A stretch of 64,000 nt of DNA. Origin: Xiashengella succiniciproducens. Lineage in GTDB: Bacteria; Bacteroidota; Bacteroidia; Bacteroidales; Marinilabiliaceae. The translations under genes and the position numbers were made by a program. Below the pieces are notes generated by a model that was not told where the DNA came from, searched no databases, and worked only from the letters and a program-made list of their open reading frames with translations. Below are positions 44,074 through 53,475 of the stretch, piece by piece; within the stretch, counting starts at the first letter, position 1, and each line of letters begins with the position of its first letter. The DNA lies in the NCBI RefSeq assembly GCF_023674465.1, contig NZ_CP098400.1, positions 2,012,801 to 2,076,800 of the forward strand. The letters run 5' to 3'.

Positions 44074-45549
44074 CTAATATGCACGTGCAAACAGAACCCT
44101 ACGTGCGGAGGGTTTACCTGTCACCATACATTTACCTGGTTCAACTGGTCCTTCGAGAGGTATGCACCTTATGGTGGCCTTGGTCTCGTTCTTGATCAAC
44201 TCTTCAGTCTCGCTGGTACCATCCCAGTGGCAGAGGAAGAAGCCGCCCTTTTCGTCAAGCAGTCTCTTAAATTCCTCATAGTCATCAACCACAGTGGTAT
44301 TGGCTTCGCGGTAGGCATAGGCCTTCCTGAAGATATTGCTTTGGATGTCGTTAAGCAGGACTTTAACCTGATCAGCTATACCGGCCATGGGAACGACCTC
44401 CTTGGTCAGCGTATCCCTTCGTGCCATTTCCAGAGTCTGATTTTCGATATCTCTTGGACCGATTGCAAGACGGACGGGAACTCCCTTGAGTTCGTACTCT
44501 GCAAACTTCCATCCGGGCTTCTTGGTATCGTCGTTGTCGTACTTGTAAGAGATGCCCAGAGCTTTGAGTTCAGCACATATCTTTGCAGCCACCTCATTGA
44601 TCTGAGCCAGCTGTTCGTCGTTCTTGTAGATAGGAACAATAGCAACCTGGACAGGTGCAAGTTTCGGAGGCAGCACCAGACCATGGTCGTCAGAGTGAGA
44701 CATTATAAGCGCTCCCATCAGACGGGTTGATACACCCCATGAAGTAGCCCAGACATAATCAAGCTTACCTTCCTTGTTGGTAAACTGTACATCGAAGGCC
44801 TTAGCAAAATTTTGACCCAGGAAGTGAGAAGTACCTGATTGCAGAGCCTTACCATCCTGCATCAAGGCCTCCATAGTCATAGTTTCAAGTGCACCGGCAA
44901 AACGCTCATTTGCAGTCTTGTAACCCTTGACAACCGGCATGGCCATCCACTCTTCTGCAAAGCGGGCATAGACATTTAGCATAGTCTCAGTTTCCTCTAT
45001 TGCTTCCTCCTTAGTGGCATGAGCAGTGTGACCTTCCTGCCAGAGAAACTCAGCAGTACGCAGGAAGAGACGGGTACGCATTTCCCAACGAACCACATTG
45101 GCCCACTGGTTTAGCTTAATAGGCAGGTCACGGTATGATTGAATCCAGTTACGGTAAGTATTCCAGATAATTGTTTCCGAAGTAGGCCTGACAATCAGCT
45201 CCTCTTCAAGTTTGGCCTCAGGATCTACAATAACGCCCTTGCCGTCAGGATCATTCTTAAGACGGTAATGAGTCACCACGGCGCACTCTTTTGCAAAACC
45301 TTCAACGTGGTTAGCTTCCTTGCTGAAGAAGGATTTTGGAATAAAGAGCGGAAAGTAAGCATTGGTGTGACCGGTTTCCTTAAACATATCATCCAGTGCC
45401 CTCTGCATCTTTTCCCATATCGAATAACCGTAAGGCTTTATCACCATGCAACCTCTTACAGCCGAATACTCGGCAAGGTCGGCCTTGATGACCAGGTCAT
45501 TGTACCACTGCGAATAACTTTCGGAGCGACTTGTCAATTCTTTTGCCAT
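44074..45549 (-). CDS. proS: Prolyl-tRNA synthetase (archaeal/eukaryotic-type, ProS type 3)
   Basis: This 491-aa class II synthetase charges tRNA-Pro. Motif 1 region [20 protein letters not shown], motif 2 [20 protein letters not shown] and motif 3 region [20 protein letters not shown] are present, followed by an anticodon-binding domain ([20 protein letters not shown]) and a C-terminus ending VLFARAY. The short form without the bacterial editing insert and with terminal Tyr is the type common in Bacteroidota. The leader carries an imperfect hairpin at 45596-45621. Confidence 0.97.
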   Translation of the reverse strand: MAKELTSRSESYSQWYNDLVIKADLAEYSAVRGCMVIKPYGYSIWEKMQRALDDMFKETGHTNAYFPLFIPKSFFSKEANHVEGFAKECAVVTHYRLKNDPDGKGVIVDPEAKLEEELIVRPTSETIIWNTYRNWIQSYRDLPIKLNQWANVVRWEMRTRLFLRTAEFLWQEGHTAHATKEEAIEETETMLNVYARFAEEWMAMPVVKGYKTANERFAGALETMTMEALMQDGKALQSGTSHFLGQNFAKAFDVQFTNKEGKLDYVWATSWGVSTRLMGALIMSHSDDHGLVLPPKLAPVQVAIVPIYKNDEQLAQINEVAAKICAELKALGISYKYDNDDTKKPGWKFAEYELKGVPVRLAIGPRDIENQTLEMARRDTLTKEVVPMAGIADQVKVLLNDIQSNIFRKAYAYREANTTVVDDYEEFKRLLDEKGGFFLCHWDGTSETEELIKNETKATIRCIPLEGPVEPGKCMVTGKPSARRVLFARAY

Positions 45550-45595
45550 ATAAACTGAACTATTATTTAATCTGTAAACTATTTCAGGGAAATTG

Positions 45596-45621
45596 CGTAA
45601 ACGTCCTCTGGGACATTTACG
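45596..45621 (-). promoter_or_regulatory. Imperfect hairpin upstream of proS
   Basis: CGTAAACGTCC and GGACATTTACG form an 11-bp stem with one mismatch and a four-base loop, about 47-72 nt upstream of the proS start codon. A TATTTTTG -7-like box lies further upstream at 45633-45640 (minus strand). It might be an RNA control element in the leader or an operator. No known riboswitch pattern fits. Confidence 0.3.
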
Positions 45622-45802
45622 TTTTAAACCTCCAAAAATAGAAATATTTCAGGATTATTCCCGAAAACAAGGGCGCTTTTGACGGAAAAGTCTTACTTTC
45701 ATCATACTAAAACTCTACCCTGAAAAAAGCTCAGAAAGCCTTTGATTTTTATTAATTTATAATGGTTTTTGGTATGTAATTTGCTGTTATACTAAAAAAC
45801 CA

Positions 45803-45811
45803 ACGAGGAGG
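45803..45811 (+). promoter_or_regulatory. Strong Shine-Dalgarno-like site before the low-complexity lipoprotein gene
   Basis: CGAGGAGGA lies 7-15 nt before the ATG at 45819. Strong SD sites are uncommon in Bacteroidota, so it stands out, and it fixes the start codon. Whether it matters for translation is unknown. Confidence 0.45.
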
Positions 45812-45818
45812 ACTAATC

Positions 45819-47414
45819 ATGAAAGCAAGACTAGTTTTATCTGCAATGAGCCTGCTGATGTTGATTGGAGCATGTGGTACAGGAAGAGTGGCAGGCCCCG
45901 GCGTCTATTACGACGACGTGTATTATGTTCCTGGTCAAAGTCGTGAGAATAACTATGACGCATTTGACCCTGTGCCTACTCTGACCAGAGAGGAACAAAA
46001 GGCGGAAAGCAGGGCCCTTGCTGCTCAGCAAAGGGAGTATGAGAGAAATCGTGGTGCTTATTATGAAGACACAAGGGATTTCTCACAGATCCAGAATGAA
46101 TATGCATCTGTTTTGAAAGATGAGAACATTCAGAATACTGATACATTGATCTACTATAACGATGAGACCGGTTATTGGGTAAATGGATTCAATGGTTCTG
46201 ATTTTGACAGGAGCTATGCCGAAAGGTTAATCCGCTTCCATGGACCGGCAATTCGTATTCCATATTACTCTCCTCTATACAGTGAGATAGTCTATTTTAA
46301 CAGCTATGACTGGAATGTGTATGTTGATGGTCACTATGCCTATGCAGTTCCAACATGGACTAATCGTTGGTATGATTATTATTACTTTGACAGATTTCAT
46401 TACGGTACTTATTATACCTATGGTAATTACCCATATGCATTCTATGGCTGGGGATCACCATTTTCAAGATGGAGCTTTGGTTTGCATGGATACTATAACG
46501 GCTTCTATTCAAGGTACGACTTTTATGACCCATGGTATTACTACAGCAAACTTTATTACAAACCAAACTATTACTTTAGACCCGGCAATTATGTATCCGG
46601 TCCCCGTAAGGACAGCAACATTGCTACTAGGCCGAGTACAACTGATGAAAGAGGTCTTCGTGGTGAAACAAGAACTCAGGGTGACATAAGATCAACCACA
46701 CCAAGGTCATTGAGAAACGATGAACCCAGAAGCCTCAGGTCTGAAGCAGACGGTAGCCTAAGAAGCGGAAGCACTGTTACTGATGCCGGAGCACGCAGAG
46801 CCAGCGAAGAAGCTGCTTCAAGAGGTGGACAAAGCACTGTCAAGAGCGGACAGACAACAGGGTCAGAAAGTGGACAGGCCACTCCAACCAGGAGAAGTTA
46901 TACAACTCCGACCTATTCACAAGGGGATAATACAAGCCGTCCGGTTTACAACAGAGCTTCCTATACAAGGGTAAGCAATGCACCTCGTCCTGCACAAACT
47001 ACCGGAACTGTTCAGTCAGGTACTGAAGGTTCAACAAGGAGTGTACAGCAAAGCAGTACAACTATCGGTACGCCAAGAACTGCAACACAACCATCTGCTA
47101 CACCAAAGAGCGGTAGTACTGCAGTGTATCAACGTGGTTCTTCAACCTCAGCTCCATCTAGAAGCTCATCTGGAAGCAGCTACTCAACACCTAGTCGTAG
47201 TTCATCATCATATAGTGGCAGCAGATCAGGTGGTAGTTCTTCAGGTGGCAGTTATTCTGCACCATCAAGAAGCAGTTCTTCAGGCAGCTCATCAGGAAGC
47301 AGCTACTCAACACCTAGTCGTAGTTCATCATCATATAGTGGCAGCAGATCAGGTGGTAGTTCTTCAGGTGGCAGTTCTTCAGGTGGAGCTACACGTAGCG
47401 GCGGCAGAAGATAA
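45819..47414 (+). CDS. Tyr-rich and Ser/Gly/Arg-rich lipoprotein
   Basis: This 531-aa lipoprotein has a signal ending in LLMLIGAC (cysteine at residue 19). Residues about 30-140 are ordinary and acidic (NYDAFDPVPTLTREEQKAES). About 150-265 is very rich in Tyr and Trp (YYYFDRFHYGTYYTYGNYPY). From about 270 to the end the chain is Ser/Gly/Arg/Thr-rich and likely disordered, with repeated SSSYSGSRSGGSSSGG blocks. The architecture suggests a surface-exposed or periplasmic structural role, but none is known. A stem-loop follows before the OmpP1-like gene. Confidence 0.82.
   Translation: MKARLVLSAMSLLMLIGACGTGRVAGPGVYYDDVYYVPGQSRENNYDAFDPVPTLTREEQKAESRALAAQQREYERNRGAYYEDTRDFSQIQNEYASVLKDENIQNTDTLIYYNDETGYWVNGFNGSDFDRSYAERLIRFHGPAIRIPYYSPLYSEIVYFNSYDWNVYVDGHYAYAVPTWTNRWYDYYYFDRFHYGTYYTYGNYPYAFYGWGSPFSRWSFGLHGYYNGFYSRYDFYDPWYYYSKLYYKPNYYFRPGNYVSGPRKDSNIATRPSTTDERGLRGETRTQGDIRSTTPRSLRNDEPRSLRSEADGSLRSGSTVTDAGARRASEEAASRGGQSTVKSGQTTGSESGQATPTRRSYTTPTYSQGDNTSRPVYNRASYTRVSNAPRPAQTTGTVQSGTEGSTRSVQQSSTTIGTPRTATQPSATPKSGSTAVYQRGSSTSAPSRSSSGSSYSTPSRSSSSYSGSRSGGSSSGGSYSAPSRSSSSGSSSGSSYSTPSRSSSSYSGSRSGGSSSGGSSSGGATRSGGRR
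47172..47376 (+). repeat. In-frame 82-bp direct repeat, period 123 bp, within the lipoprotein gene
   Basis: Positions 47172-47253 and 47295-47376 are identical over 82 bp, and a further eight matching bases (AGCTCATC) lie upstream after one mismatch. The offset of 123 bp is 41 codons. Identity at synonymous positions indicates a recent duplication or gene conversion, so the length of this tail may vary among strains. Confidence 0.88.
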
Positions 47415-47456
47415 TCAGGTCCTCCAATAGCAGATAGAGCAGTTATAACAATAAGT

Positions 47457-47480
47457 CTCCGGTGTCGCAGAACACCGGAG
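47457..47480 (+). terminator. Stem-loop between the lipoprotein and OmpP1-like genes
   Basis: CTCCGGTGT and ACACCGGAG pair in a 9-bp stem around CGCAGA. No T tract follows, so it may be a processing or attenuation element rather than a full terminator. Confidence 0.4.
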
Positions 47481-47511
47481 CCAGATGTGACACTCATTAA
47501 TTGAAATGATC

Positions 47512-49059
47512 ATGAAGAAGTTGATTCTCACACTAAGCATATTCTCGGCAGCAGGGTTGACGATGGCACAGGCACCTGATGACGCCCTTCGCCTTTCGCT
47601 AAACAGGCCTATAGGTACTGCACGAAGTCTTTCTCTAAGCAATGCAGCAGGCGCCCTGGGAGGCGACTATACCAGTATCGGTATCAACCCGGCCGGTGTA
47701 GCTGTTTACCGCTCCAGTGAATTTAACTTCACCCCCTCTTTGACAATCAATAATACAAACAGTAACTATTACGGGTATTCAGCAGATGATGACAAGATAA
47801 GTTTTCCCTTACAACAGATTGGTTTTGTAGGAACTTACAGGCCTATGAGGGAAGTGACCAGTGGACTGGTAAGCAGCCACTTCTCGATTGGGTATCAGCG
47901 AACTGCAGACTTCAACCGCAGGTCCTTTATACAGGCTTATAAAGTACCTTCTTCTCTGCTTGATGAGATAGTATATCAGGCAGACGGTCTGAGTCCAAAT
48001 GAGATGTATAGTTTTCCACGCATTAGGGTGATGTACGATTCATACCTGATAGATCCGCTGGATGAAGATGTCTATGACGACCACGATTTGCCAACCGGAT
48101 ACTACCATGCTTTCGAAGAACTCGACGAAAACGGTCAGCCCATCTGGGGTCTTCCTGAGGGGCTAAATCAGAAGAGACTGATCACTGAGAGCGGAAGTGC
48201 TGGTGAGTTTCATATTGCAGGTGGTTTAAACTTCAGCAACAAGGTTTACATCGGTGGTCTGATAGGTATCGCAGTAGAAAACTACAAAAGGACTATCAGC
48301 CATGTTGAAGTGGTCAATACTGCAAATAACAACTGGAACTACCTATTCAATTACGAACTCAACGATCATCTGACAAGTTCATCAGTTGGCGTCAACCTCA
48401 AGGTGGGTGTTATCTATAAACCTGTTGATCCGGTTCGTCTAGGATTTTCATTCCACTCTCCAACATTGTATTCTGTTGACGAAGAGGCTTACTACAAGGT
48501 TACCCCTCAGAGTGGTTATACAGAAGAAGGGAGTTTCAGGAGTGACATACAGGAATACTCTTATAATTTCAGAACTCCTTACAAGGCTAATGCGAGTGCA
48601 GCCTTTGTAATATCAAATAAGGGGCTGGTAAGCGTTGACTATGAGTTTACCGACTATGATGCAATGCGTTTCAAAGACAGGTCCACATCCTCGGCAGATA
48701 ATACCAGCTATTACAACGACCTGAACAATGATCTAAAGAAATTTTTCAAGCCGTCACACAGTGTGAGGCTTGGTGCAGAGTTCAGACCAGCAGAGGTAAT
48801 CTCTCTAAGGGGTGGTTTTTCCTGGACCCAGAACCCATATAGTTCGTATCTCCAAAATAAAACTGAGCTCATGACCTACTCCTTTGGTGTTGGCTACCGT
48901 ATGAACAATATGTATATAGACTTAGGATATATGCTGCGCGATCAAGACTATGACTACTCACTGTATTACTCAGGTTTTGTTGCCGATGAGTACCAGAAAA
49001 TGGCAAAGATGAAAAACAAGGATCACATTGTTGCAGTTACTCTAGGCTGGAGGTTTTAA
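47512..49059 (+). CDS. OmpP1/FadL/TodX-like outer membrane porin
   Basis: This protein is about 515 aa from the MKKLILTLSIFSAAGLTMAQ signal peptide (another ATG lies two codons upstream). RPIGTARSLSLSNAAGALGG and YTSIGINPAGVAVYRSSEFN are the hallmark N-terminal hatch of FadL-like transporters. The remainder is beta-barrel (KVYIGGLIGIAVENYKRTIS, SVRLGAEFRPAEVISLRGGF) ending in VTLGWRF. Such proteins move hydrophobic compounds across the outer membrane; the cargo is unknown. A lipid kinase gene follows by only 6 nt. Confidence 0.9.
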   Translation: MKKLILTLSIFSAAGLTMAQAPDDALRLSLNRPIGTARSLSLSNAAGALGGDYTSIGINPAGVAVYRSSEFNFTPSLTINNTNSNYYGYSADDDKISFPLQQIGFVGTYRPMREVTSGLVSSHFSIGYQRTADFNRRSFIQAYKVPSSLLDEIVYQADGLSPNEMYSFPRIRVMYDSYLIDPLDEDVYDDHDLPTGYYHAFEELDENGQPIWGLPEGLNQKRLITESGSAGEFHIAGGLNFSNKVYIGGLIGIAVENYKRTISHVEVVNTANNNWNYLFNYELNDHLTSSSVGVNLKVGVIYKPVDPVRLGFSFHSPTLYSVDEEAYYKVTPQSGYTEEGSFRSDIQEYSYNFRTPYKANASAAFVISNKGLVSVDYEFTDYDAMRFKDRSTSSADNTSYYNDLNNDLKKFFKPSHSVRLGAEFRPAEVISLRGGFSWTQNPYSSYLQNKTELMTYSFGVGYRMNNMYIDLGYMLRDQDYDYSLYYSGFVADEYQKMAKMKNKDHIVAVTLGWRF

Positions 49060-49065
49060 TTTGAT

Positions 49066-50001
49066 ATGAAGAGGATATTGTTTATAATCAACCCGGTATC
49101 GGGTATTGGCAGGCAAAAGAGTATTGAGGAGTACATAAATGCCGGCATTGACCGCAAGACAGGGCAATACGAAATAGCTTACACACAGCATAAGGGACAC
49201 GCCTTTGAGATTAGTACTGAAGCAGCCGGTAAATACGATATAGTGGTTGCCGTAGGTGGAGACGGGACCGTGAATGAGACAGGTCGCGGTCTGATAGGTA
49301 GCGAAACTGCATTGGGTATCATTCCGACTGGTTCAGGCAACGGATTGGCCCGTCATATGGAGATTCCATTTCGTATAGCAAATGCTGTAAAGGCATTGAA
49401 CAACCCTGTGATTACTCCCATTGATGTAATCTCAATGAACGGATACTATGCGCTCAATATGGCAGGTATAGGCTTTGATGCGCATATCAGCCACAAGTTT
49501 GCTACAAGGCGTAACCGTGGTCCCCTTGCCTATATGCAGCTTATCACAAGAGAGTTTTCCAAGTACAAAGCCTGCCGTTATAAGATGACAATCGACGGGC
49601 ATAGCAAGGAACTGGAGGCCTTTCTGATCAGTTTTGCAAACTCTACTCAGTATGGCAACAACATCCATATTGCACCTCAGGCCAAGGTTGACGACGGCCT
49701 GATAGATATCTGCCTTATCAGGGAGTTTCCCAAATACACTGCTCCTGCACTGCTCTTCAGCATGATAGATATGAGCATTGACCAGAATAAATACGACTCT
49801 ATTATCAAGGCTCCTCATGTAAGCATTGAGTACCATGAAGACTTGCAGGGACACGTGGATGGTGAACCGGTAATGCTAGGCAAACAGGTCGAGGTAGGCA
49901 TTATTCCGCTAGCTATTAAGGTTGCAGCACCACCACAGGAGCTAAGACAAACGCAGAATATCCTTACTCCGCTTATCGAGTTGCTTCCGGGGATGTCCTA
50001 A
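49066..50001 (+). CDS. Diacylglycerol kinase-family lipid kinase (YegS/DgkB type)
   Basis: This 311-aa cytoplasmic kinase has FIINPVSGIGRQKSIEEYI, the nucleotide-binding motif VVAVGGDGTVNETGRGLIGS and TALGIIPTGSGNGLARHMEI, then a beta-sandwich C-terminal domain with HIAPQAKVDDGLIDICLIRE. The family phosphorylates diacylglycerol or related lipids, and some members act on sphingoid bases. Closeness to the FadL-like gene suggests a link with lipid uptake. A sphingosine-kinase role is possible given a serine palmitoyltransferase gene at 58852 but unproved. Confidence 0.92.
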   Translation: MKRILFIINPVSGIGRQKSIEEYINAGIDRKTGQYEIAYTQHKGHAFEISTEAAGKYDIVVAVGGDGTVNETGRGLIGSETALGIIPTGSGNGLARHMEIPFRIANAVKALNNPVITPIDVISMNGYYALNMAGIGFDAHISHKFATRRNRGPLAYMQLITREFSKYKACRYKMTIDGHSKELEAFLISFANSTQYGNNIHIAPQAKVDDGLIDICLIREFPKYTAPALLFSMIDMSIDQNKYDSIIKAPHVSIEYHEDLQGHVDGEPVMLGKQVEVGIIPLAIKVAAPPQELRQTQNILTPLIELLPGMS

Positions 50002-50005
50002 AAAA

Positions 50006-50031
50006 CCGGGAGGTGAAATACACCTGCCCGG
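50006..50031 (-). terminator. Terminator of the cysD-cysN operon
   Basis: CCGGG-A-GGTG pairs with CACC-TG-CCCGG around AAATA. On the minus strand it is followed by six T residues, 39 nt after the cysN stop. Confidence 0.7.
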
Positions 50032-50069
50032 CTTCGGATCTGGAGGTTAACAAATAAAAGGCTTAGGTT

Positions 50070-51347
50070 TTAAATAATCATTCCCGCAGCTACGGTTTCA
50101 TTAGTCCCTTCGTCAATCAGTATTACACTTCCTGTGATACGGTTGGTCTTGTAAGAATCAACAAACAAAGGTTTTGTAGTGCGTATTGAGATACGGGCTA
50201 TATCGTTCATTTTTATCGTCAGGTCATCCTGGTTCTTCTCAAGGTTGCTGATATCCATCTTGTACTTTACTTCCCTTATCATGCAACGAACATCGGCACT
50301 TGTGTGCTTGAGTGCATATTTACCGCCGGGAACAAGTGGGCGCTCGTTAAACCAACAGATCATCATATCAAGATCCTGCTCCACACGCGGGGCTGTGCCA
50401 TTTGACTCCTTTATAATCATATCGCCGCGGCTGATATCTATGTCGTCCTCGAGGGTGATGGCTACTGATTGCGGAGCAAAAGCTTTGTCGAGATTTGCCG
50501 CTTCGAGGTTAATACCCTGAACCCTGGATGAGAATCCTGAGGGCAGTACGGTAATCCTGTCACCTACTGAGATTACTCCGCTGGCTATGCGTCCTGCATA
50601 TCCACGATAGTCTGGCCATTCCTTTGACTGAGGACGGATAACAAACTGCACAGGAAAACGGAAGTCCTCCTTGTTGATATCACTACCGATATGGATATTC
50701 TCAAGAATATAAAGAAGGGTCGGACCGTCGTACCATTCCATGTTGGTACTGCGAGTCACAACATTGTCACCCTCAAGCGCACTGATGGGTACAAAGCGCA
50801 CGTCCCTTACAGTAAGTTTTGAAGCTATAGTTTCAAAATCCTTCTTAATATCGGAGAAGACCTCCTCCCTGTAATCGACAAGGTCCATCTTGTTAACACA
50901 GATAATAAGGTGGGGTATCTGAAGCAGAGAGGCTATATAGGCATGACGTCGGGTTTGCTCCAGTACACCCTTGCGGGCATCTATAAGGATTATTGCTGCA
51001 TTTGCAGTACTGGCCCCGGTCACCATATTACGGGTGTACTGTATATGTCCTGGGGTATCGGCAATAATAAACTTCCTTTTGGGAGTGGCAAAATATCTAT
51101 AAGCAACGTCAATAGTAATACCTTGTTCCCTTTCTGCCCTAAGTCCGTCTGTCAATAGGGCCAGGTTTACTTGTTCGCCCCCTGCCTTCTTACTGGCTCT
51201 TTCAATAGCTTCAAGCTGGTCCTCAAAGATTGCCTTTGAGTCGTACAGGAGTCGGCCGATAAGAGTACTTTTGCCGTCGTCAACACTGCCTGCCGTAGTA
51301 AAGCGCAGCAGCTCCATATTTAAATAACCGGTATCTTTTCCGCTCAT
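50070..51347 (-). CDS. cysN: Sulfate adenylyltransferase subunit 1 (GTPase) CysN
   Basis: This 425-aa GTPase activates the CysD subunit to make adenosine 5'-phosphosulfate from sulfate and ATP. Motifs are G1 GSVDDGKSTLIGRLLYDSKA, G3 IIADTPGHIQYTRNM, G4 CVNKMDLVDY, then EF-Tu-like domains 2 and 3. It ends after the GTPase/beta-barrel part without a CysC kinase fusion. cysD lies 18 nt upstream on the same strand. The later steps of sulfate reduction are not in the window. Confidence 0.97.
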   Translation of the reverse strand: MSGKDTGYLNMELLRFTTAGSVDDGKSTLIGRLLYDSKAIFEDQLEAIERASKKAGGEQVNLALLTDGLRAEREQGITIDVAYRYFATPKRKFIIADTPGHIQYTRNMVTGASTANAAIILIDARKGVLEQTRRHAYIASLLQIPHLIICVNKMDLVDYREEVFSDIKKDFETIASKLTVRDVRFVPISALEGDNVVTRSTNMEWYDGPTLLYILENIHIGSDINKEDFRFPVQFVIRPQSKEWPDYRGYAGRIASGVISVGDRITVLPSGFSSRVQGINLEAANLDKAFAPQSVAITLEDDIDISRGDMIIKESNGTAPRVEQDLDMMICWFNERPLVPGGKYALKHTSADVRCMIREVKYKMDISNLEKNQDDLTIKMNDIARISIRTTKPLFVDSYKTNRITGSVILIDEGTNETVAAGMII

Positions 51348-51365
51348 AACAGTCGATTGAATAAA

Positions 51366-52271
51366 TTAGAAATAACCCTCCCTCTTACGGTCCTCCATGG
51401 CTGCATCCGAACGCTTGTCGTCAGCTCGCCCTCCACGTTCAGTTACCCTTGATGCGGCAACCTCCTGTATAATGTCCTCAAGAGTGTTGGCGGTCGAGAG
51501 AGTCAGTCCGGTACATGTAATATCACCTATGGTACGGCACCTAACATTCATCTCACGAGCTACCTCTGTATCCCTAAGTTTCATAAAGGGAGCAGTAGCC
51601 ATAATTACACCATCACGTTCAAAGACCTCCCTCTTGTGAGTGAAGTAGAGTGAAGGAAGTTGAATTCCTTCACGATAGATATATTGCCAAACGTCCATTT
51701 CGGTCCAGTTGCTTATTGGGAAGACCCTGAAGTGCTCACCAATATTCTTGCGGCCATTAAACAGATTCCATAGTTCAGGACGCTGATTCTTTGGGTCCCA
51801 TTGACCAAACTCATCTCTGTGAGAGAAGAAGCGCTCCTTGGCCCTTGCCTTTTCCTCATCACGACGTCCGCCACCCATGGCAGCATCGCATTTGAGTTCC
51901 TCAAGAGCATCGAGCAGGGTTACTGTCTGCAGCTTGTTGCGGCTTGCATTGAAACCGGTCTCCTCAACCACACGCCCCTTGTCAATGGAATCCTGCACAT
52001 AGCGCACAAGACAGGTGGCACCGTATTTCTCCATCAACCAGTCTCTATATTCCAGCGTTTCTGGGAAATTGTGGCCCGTATCAATATGAAGCAAGGAGAA
52101 AGGCAGCTTTGCCGGATAAAAAGCCTTTATTGCCAGGTGAAACATCACTATCGAATCCTTGCCTCCTGAGAAGAGCATAAGGGGATTCTCAAACTGAGCA
52201 GCCACCTCGCGAATCACGAATATTGACTCTGCTTCCAGTTCATCCAAATGATTGATTTGATACTTATCCAT
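51366..52271 (-). CDS. cysD: Sulfate adenylyltransferase subunit 2 CysD
   Basis: This 301-aa ATP-pyrophosphatase subunit has the PP-loop SGGKDSIVMFHLAIKAF, then LLHIDTGHNFPETLEYRDWL, DAAMGGGRRDEEKARAKERF and SNWTEMDVWQYIYREGIQLP. With CysN it forms the heterodimer producing APS. The assignment is firm. It leads the two-gene operon and has its own promoter-like element upstream. Confidence 0.98.
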   Translation of the reverse strand: MDKYQINHLDELEAESIFVIREVAAQFENPLMLFSGGKDSIVMFHLAIKAFYPAKLPFSLLHIDTGHNFPETLEYRDWLMEKYGATCLVRYVQDSIDKGRVVEETGFNASRNKLQTVTLLDALEELKCDAAMGGGRRDEEKARAKERFFSHRDEFGQWDPKNQRPELWNLFNGRKNIGEHFRVFPISNWTEMDVWQYIYREGIQLPSLYFTHKREVFERDGVIMATAPFMKLRDTEVAREMNVRCRTIGDITCTGLTLSTANTLEDIIQEVAASRVTERGGRADDKRSDAAMEDRKREGYF

Positions 52272-52335
52272 GCGGTCGGTTTTTCAGAAAGACAAATCAA
52301 AAGCAAAAAACCATTGATTTGTAATAAATACAACG

Positions 52336-52366
52336 CAAATTTAAGCCCTTTTGTAACAATATGAAA
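52336..52366 (-). promoter_or_regulatory. cysD-cysN promoter
   Basis: On the minus strand TAAATTTG (52343-52336) fits the -7 consensus and TTTC (52366-52363) is one base off the -33 box at 19-nt spacing. The leader would be about 58 nt. Confidence 0.42.
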
Positions 52367-52391
52367 ATTTGAGACATGGGTCAATAAAAAA

Positions 52392-52412
52392 AGCCGCCCA
52401 AAATAGGCGGCT
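52392..52412 (-). terminator. fabI terminator
   Basis: AGCCGCC and GGCGGCT pair around CAAAATA, with A and T runs on both sides, so it can act bidirectionally. It lies 113 nt past the fabI stop and separates fabI from cysD. Confidence 0.88.
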
Positions 52413-52524
52413 TTTTTTATTATTGTATTTCAATACTTTAACCCTAATTACACGAAATTACCCTAGCTGTTTAGCAGGAATAAAGTCTTGATTAGTGTCA
52501 AAATTCAGTATTAATACGCATGTA

Positions 52525-53379
52525 TCAAATCTCTGAACCATCTTCTGCAAGTTCCTCTGGATCAAAGCTTTTGTTGTATTGATCCATAGCCCTGAGACTC
52601 ATACCCATGCTTGAGAATCCACCGTCGTTGAAGAGGTTTTGCATGGTAACCTTCCTCGTGTAGTCAGAGAACATAGTGACGCAGTACTTAGCGCAGTCAA
52701 GGGCATCAGCATTGCCTAGCGGCGACATACGGTCAGAGAAGTCAATAAGGCTGTTGATTCCCTTAACCCCGCTACCAGCCGTTGTGATGGTTGGTGACTG
52801 GCTTATTGTATTAATTCTAACCTTCTTCTCACGTCCATAGATGTATCCAAAGCTACGTGCTATTGATTCAAGCAGGGCCTTGGCATCTGCCATATCATTA
52901 TAGCCATAAAGCGTACGCTGAGCTGCAACGTATGATAGGGCTACGATAGAACCCCACTCGTTAATTGCATCCAACTTGTAGGCTGTCTGAATCATCTTAT
53001 GAAAAGAGATGGCTGAAATGTCAAGTGTCTTTGACAGGAAGTTGTAGTCAAGGTCGTTGTACACACGTTTCTTACGTACGTTGAGTGACATACCTATTGA
53101 GTGCAGAACAAAGTCGATCTTACCACCGAGAACTTCCATTGAAGTCTTGAATACATTCTCAAGATCCTCTACATTGGTGGCATCGGCTGGGATTAGTTCA
53201 GAACCGGTCTTCTTTGCCAATTCGACTACATTACCCATTCTGCAAGCAATGTGGGTGTTGGAAAGTGTAAATATTGCACCTTCTTCGTGTGCAAGTTCTG
53301 CTACCTTCCATGCTATTGACATGTCATTCAGGGCACCGAAAATTATACCCCTCTTACCTTTTAATAGATTACATCCCAT
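52525..53379 (-). CDS. fabI: Enoyl-[acyl-carrier-protein] reductase FabI
   Basis: This 284-aa NADH-dependent short-chain dehydrogenase catalyses the last step of each fatty acid elongation round. GKRGIIFGALNDMSIAWKVA binds the cofactor and FVLHSIGMSLNVRKKRVYND precedes the catalytic YNDMADAKALLESIA (Tyr-x6-Lys), matching FabI. The segment RINTISQSPTITTAGSGVKG follows. It lies downstream of recN on the same strand, but its own promoter-like element suggests separate expression. Confidence 0.96.
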   Translation of the reverse strand: MGCNLLKGKRGIIFGALNDMSIAWKVAELAHEEGAIFTLSNTHIACRMGNVVELAKKTGSELIPADATNVEDLENVFKTSMEVLGGKIDFVLHSIGMSLNVRKKRVYNDLDYNFLSKTLDISAISFHKMIQTAYKLDAINEWGSIVALSYVAAQRTLYGYNDMADAKALLESIARSFGYIYGREKKVRINTISQSPTITTAGSGVKGINSLIDFSDRMSPLGNADALDCAKYCVTMFSDYTRKVTMQNLFNDGGFSSMGMSLRAMDQYNKSFDPEELAEDGSEI

Positions 53380-53404
53380 TTTTTTCAGTTTAATTTTGAG
53401 GCAA

Positions 53405-53435
53405 CAAATATAAGGCTTATTACTCCAGATATAAA
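53405..53435 (-). promoter_or_regulatory. fabI promoter
   Basis: On the minus strand TATATTTG (53412-53405) and TTTA (53435-53432) are separated by 19 nt, close to the Bacteroidota consensus. It lies 26 nt upstream of the fabI start. Confidence 0.48.
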
Positions 53436-53475
53436 GAGTAAAAAGGTAATAGTGTTTAATCAGTCTTGTTAAGAA

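Noticed and set aside
44050-44730. 226-codon open frame on the + strand
   Set aside because: It is antisense to proS, which is certain; no independent evidence of coding.
46978-47430. 150-codon open frame overlapping the lipoprotein gene
   Set aside because: It is an alternate-frame reading of the Ser/Gly repeat, giving an artificial His/Val/Gln-rich sequence.
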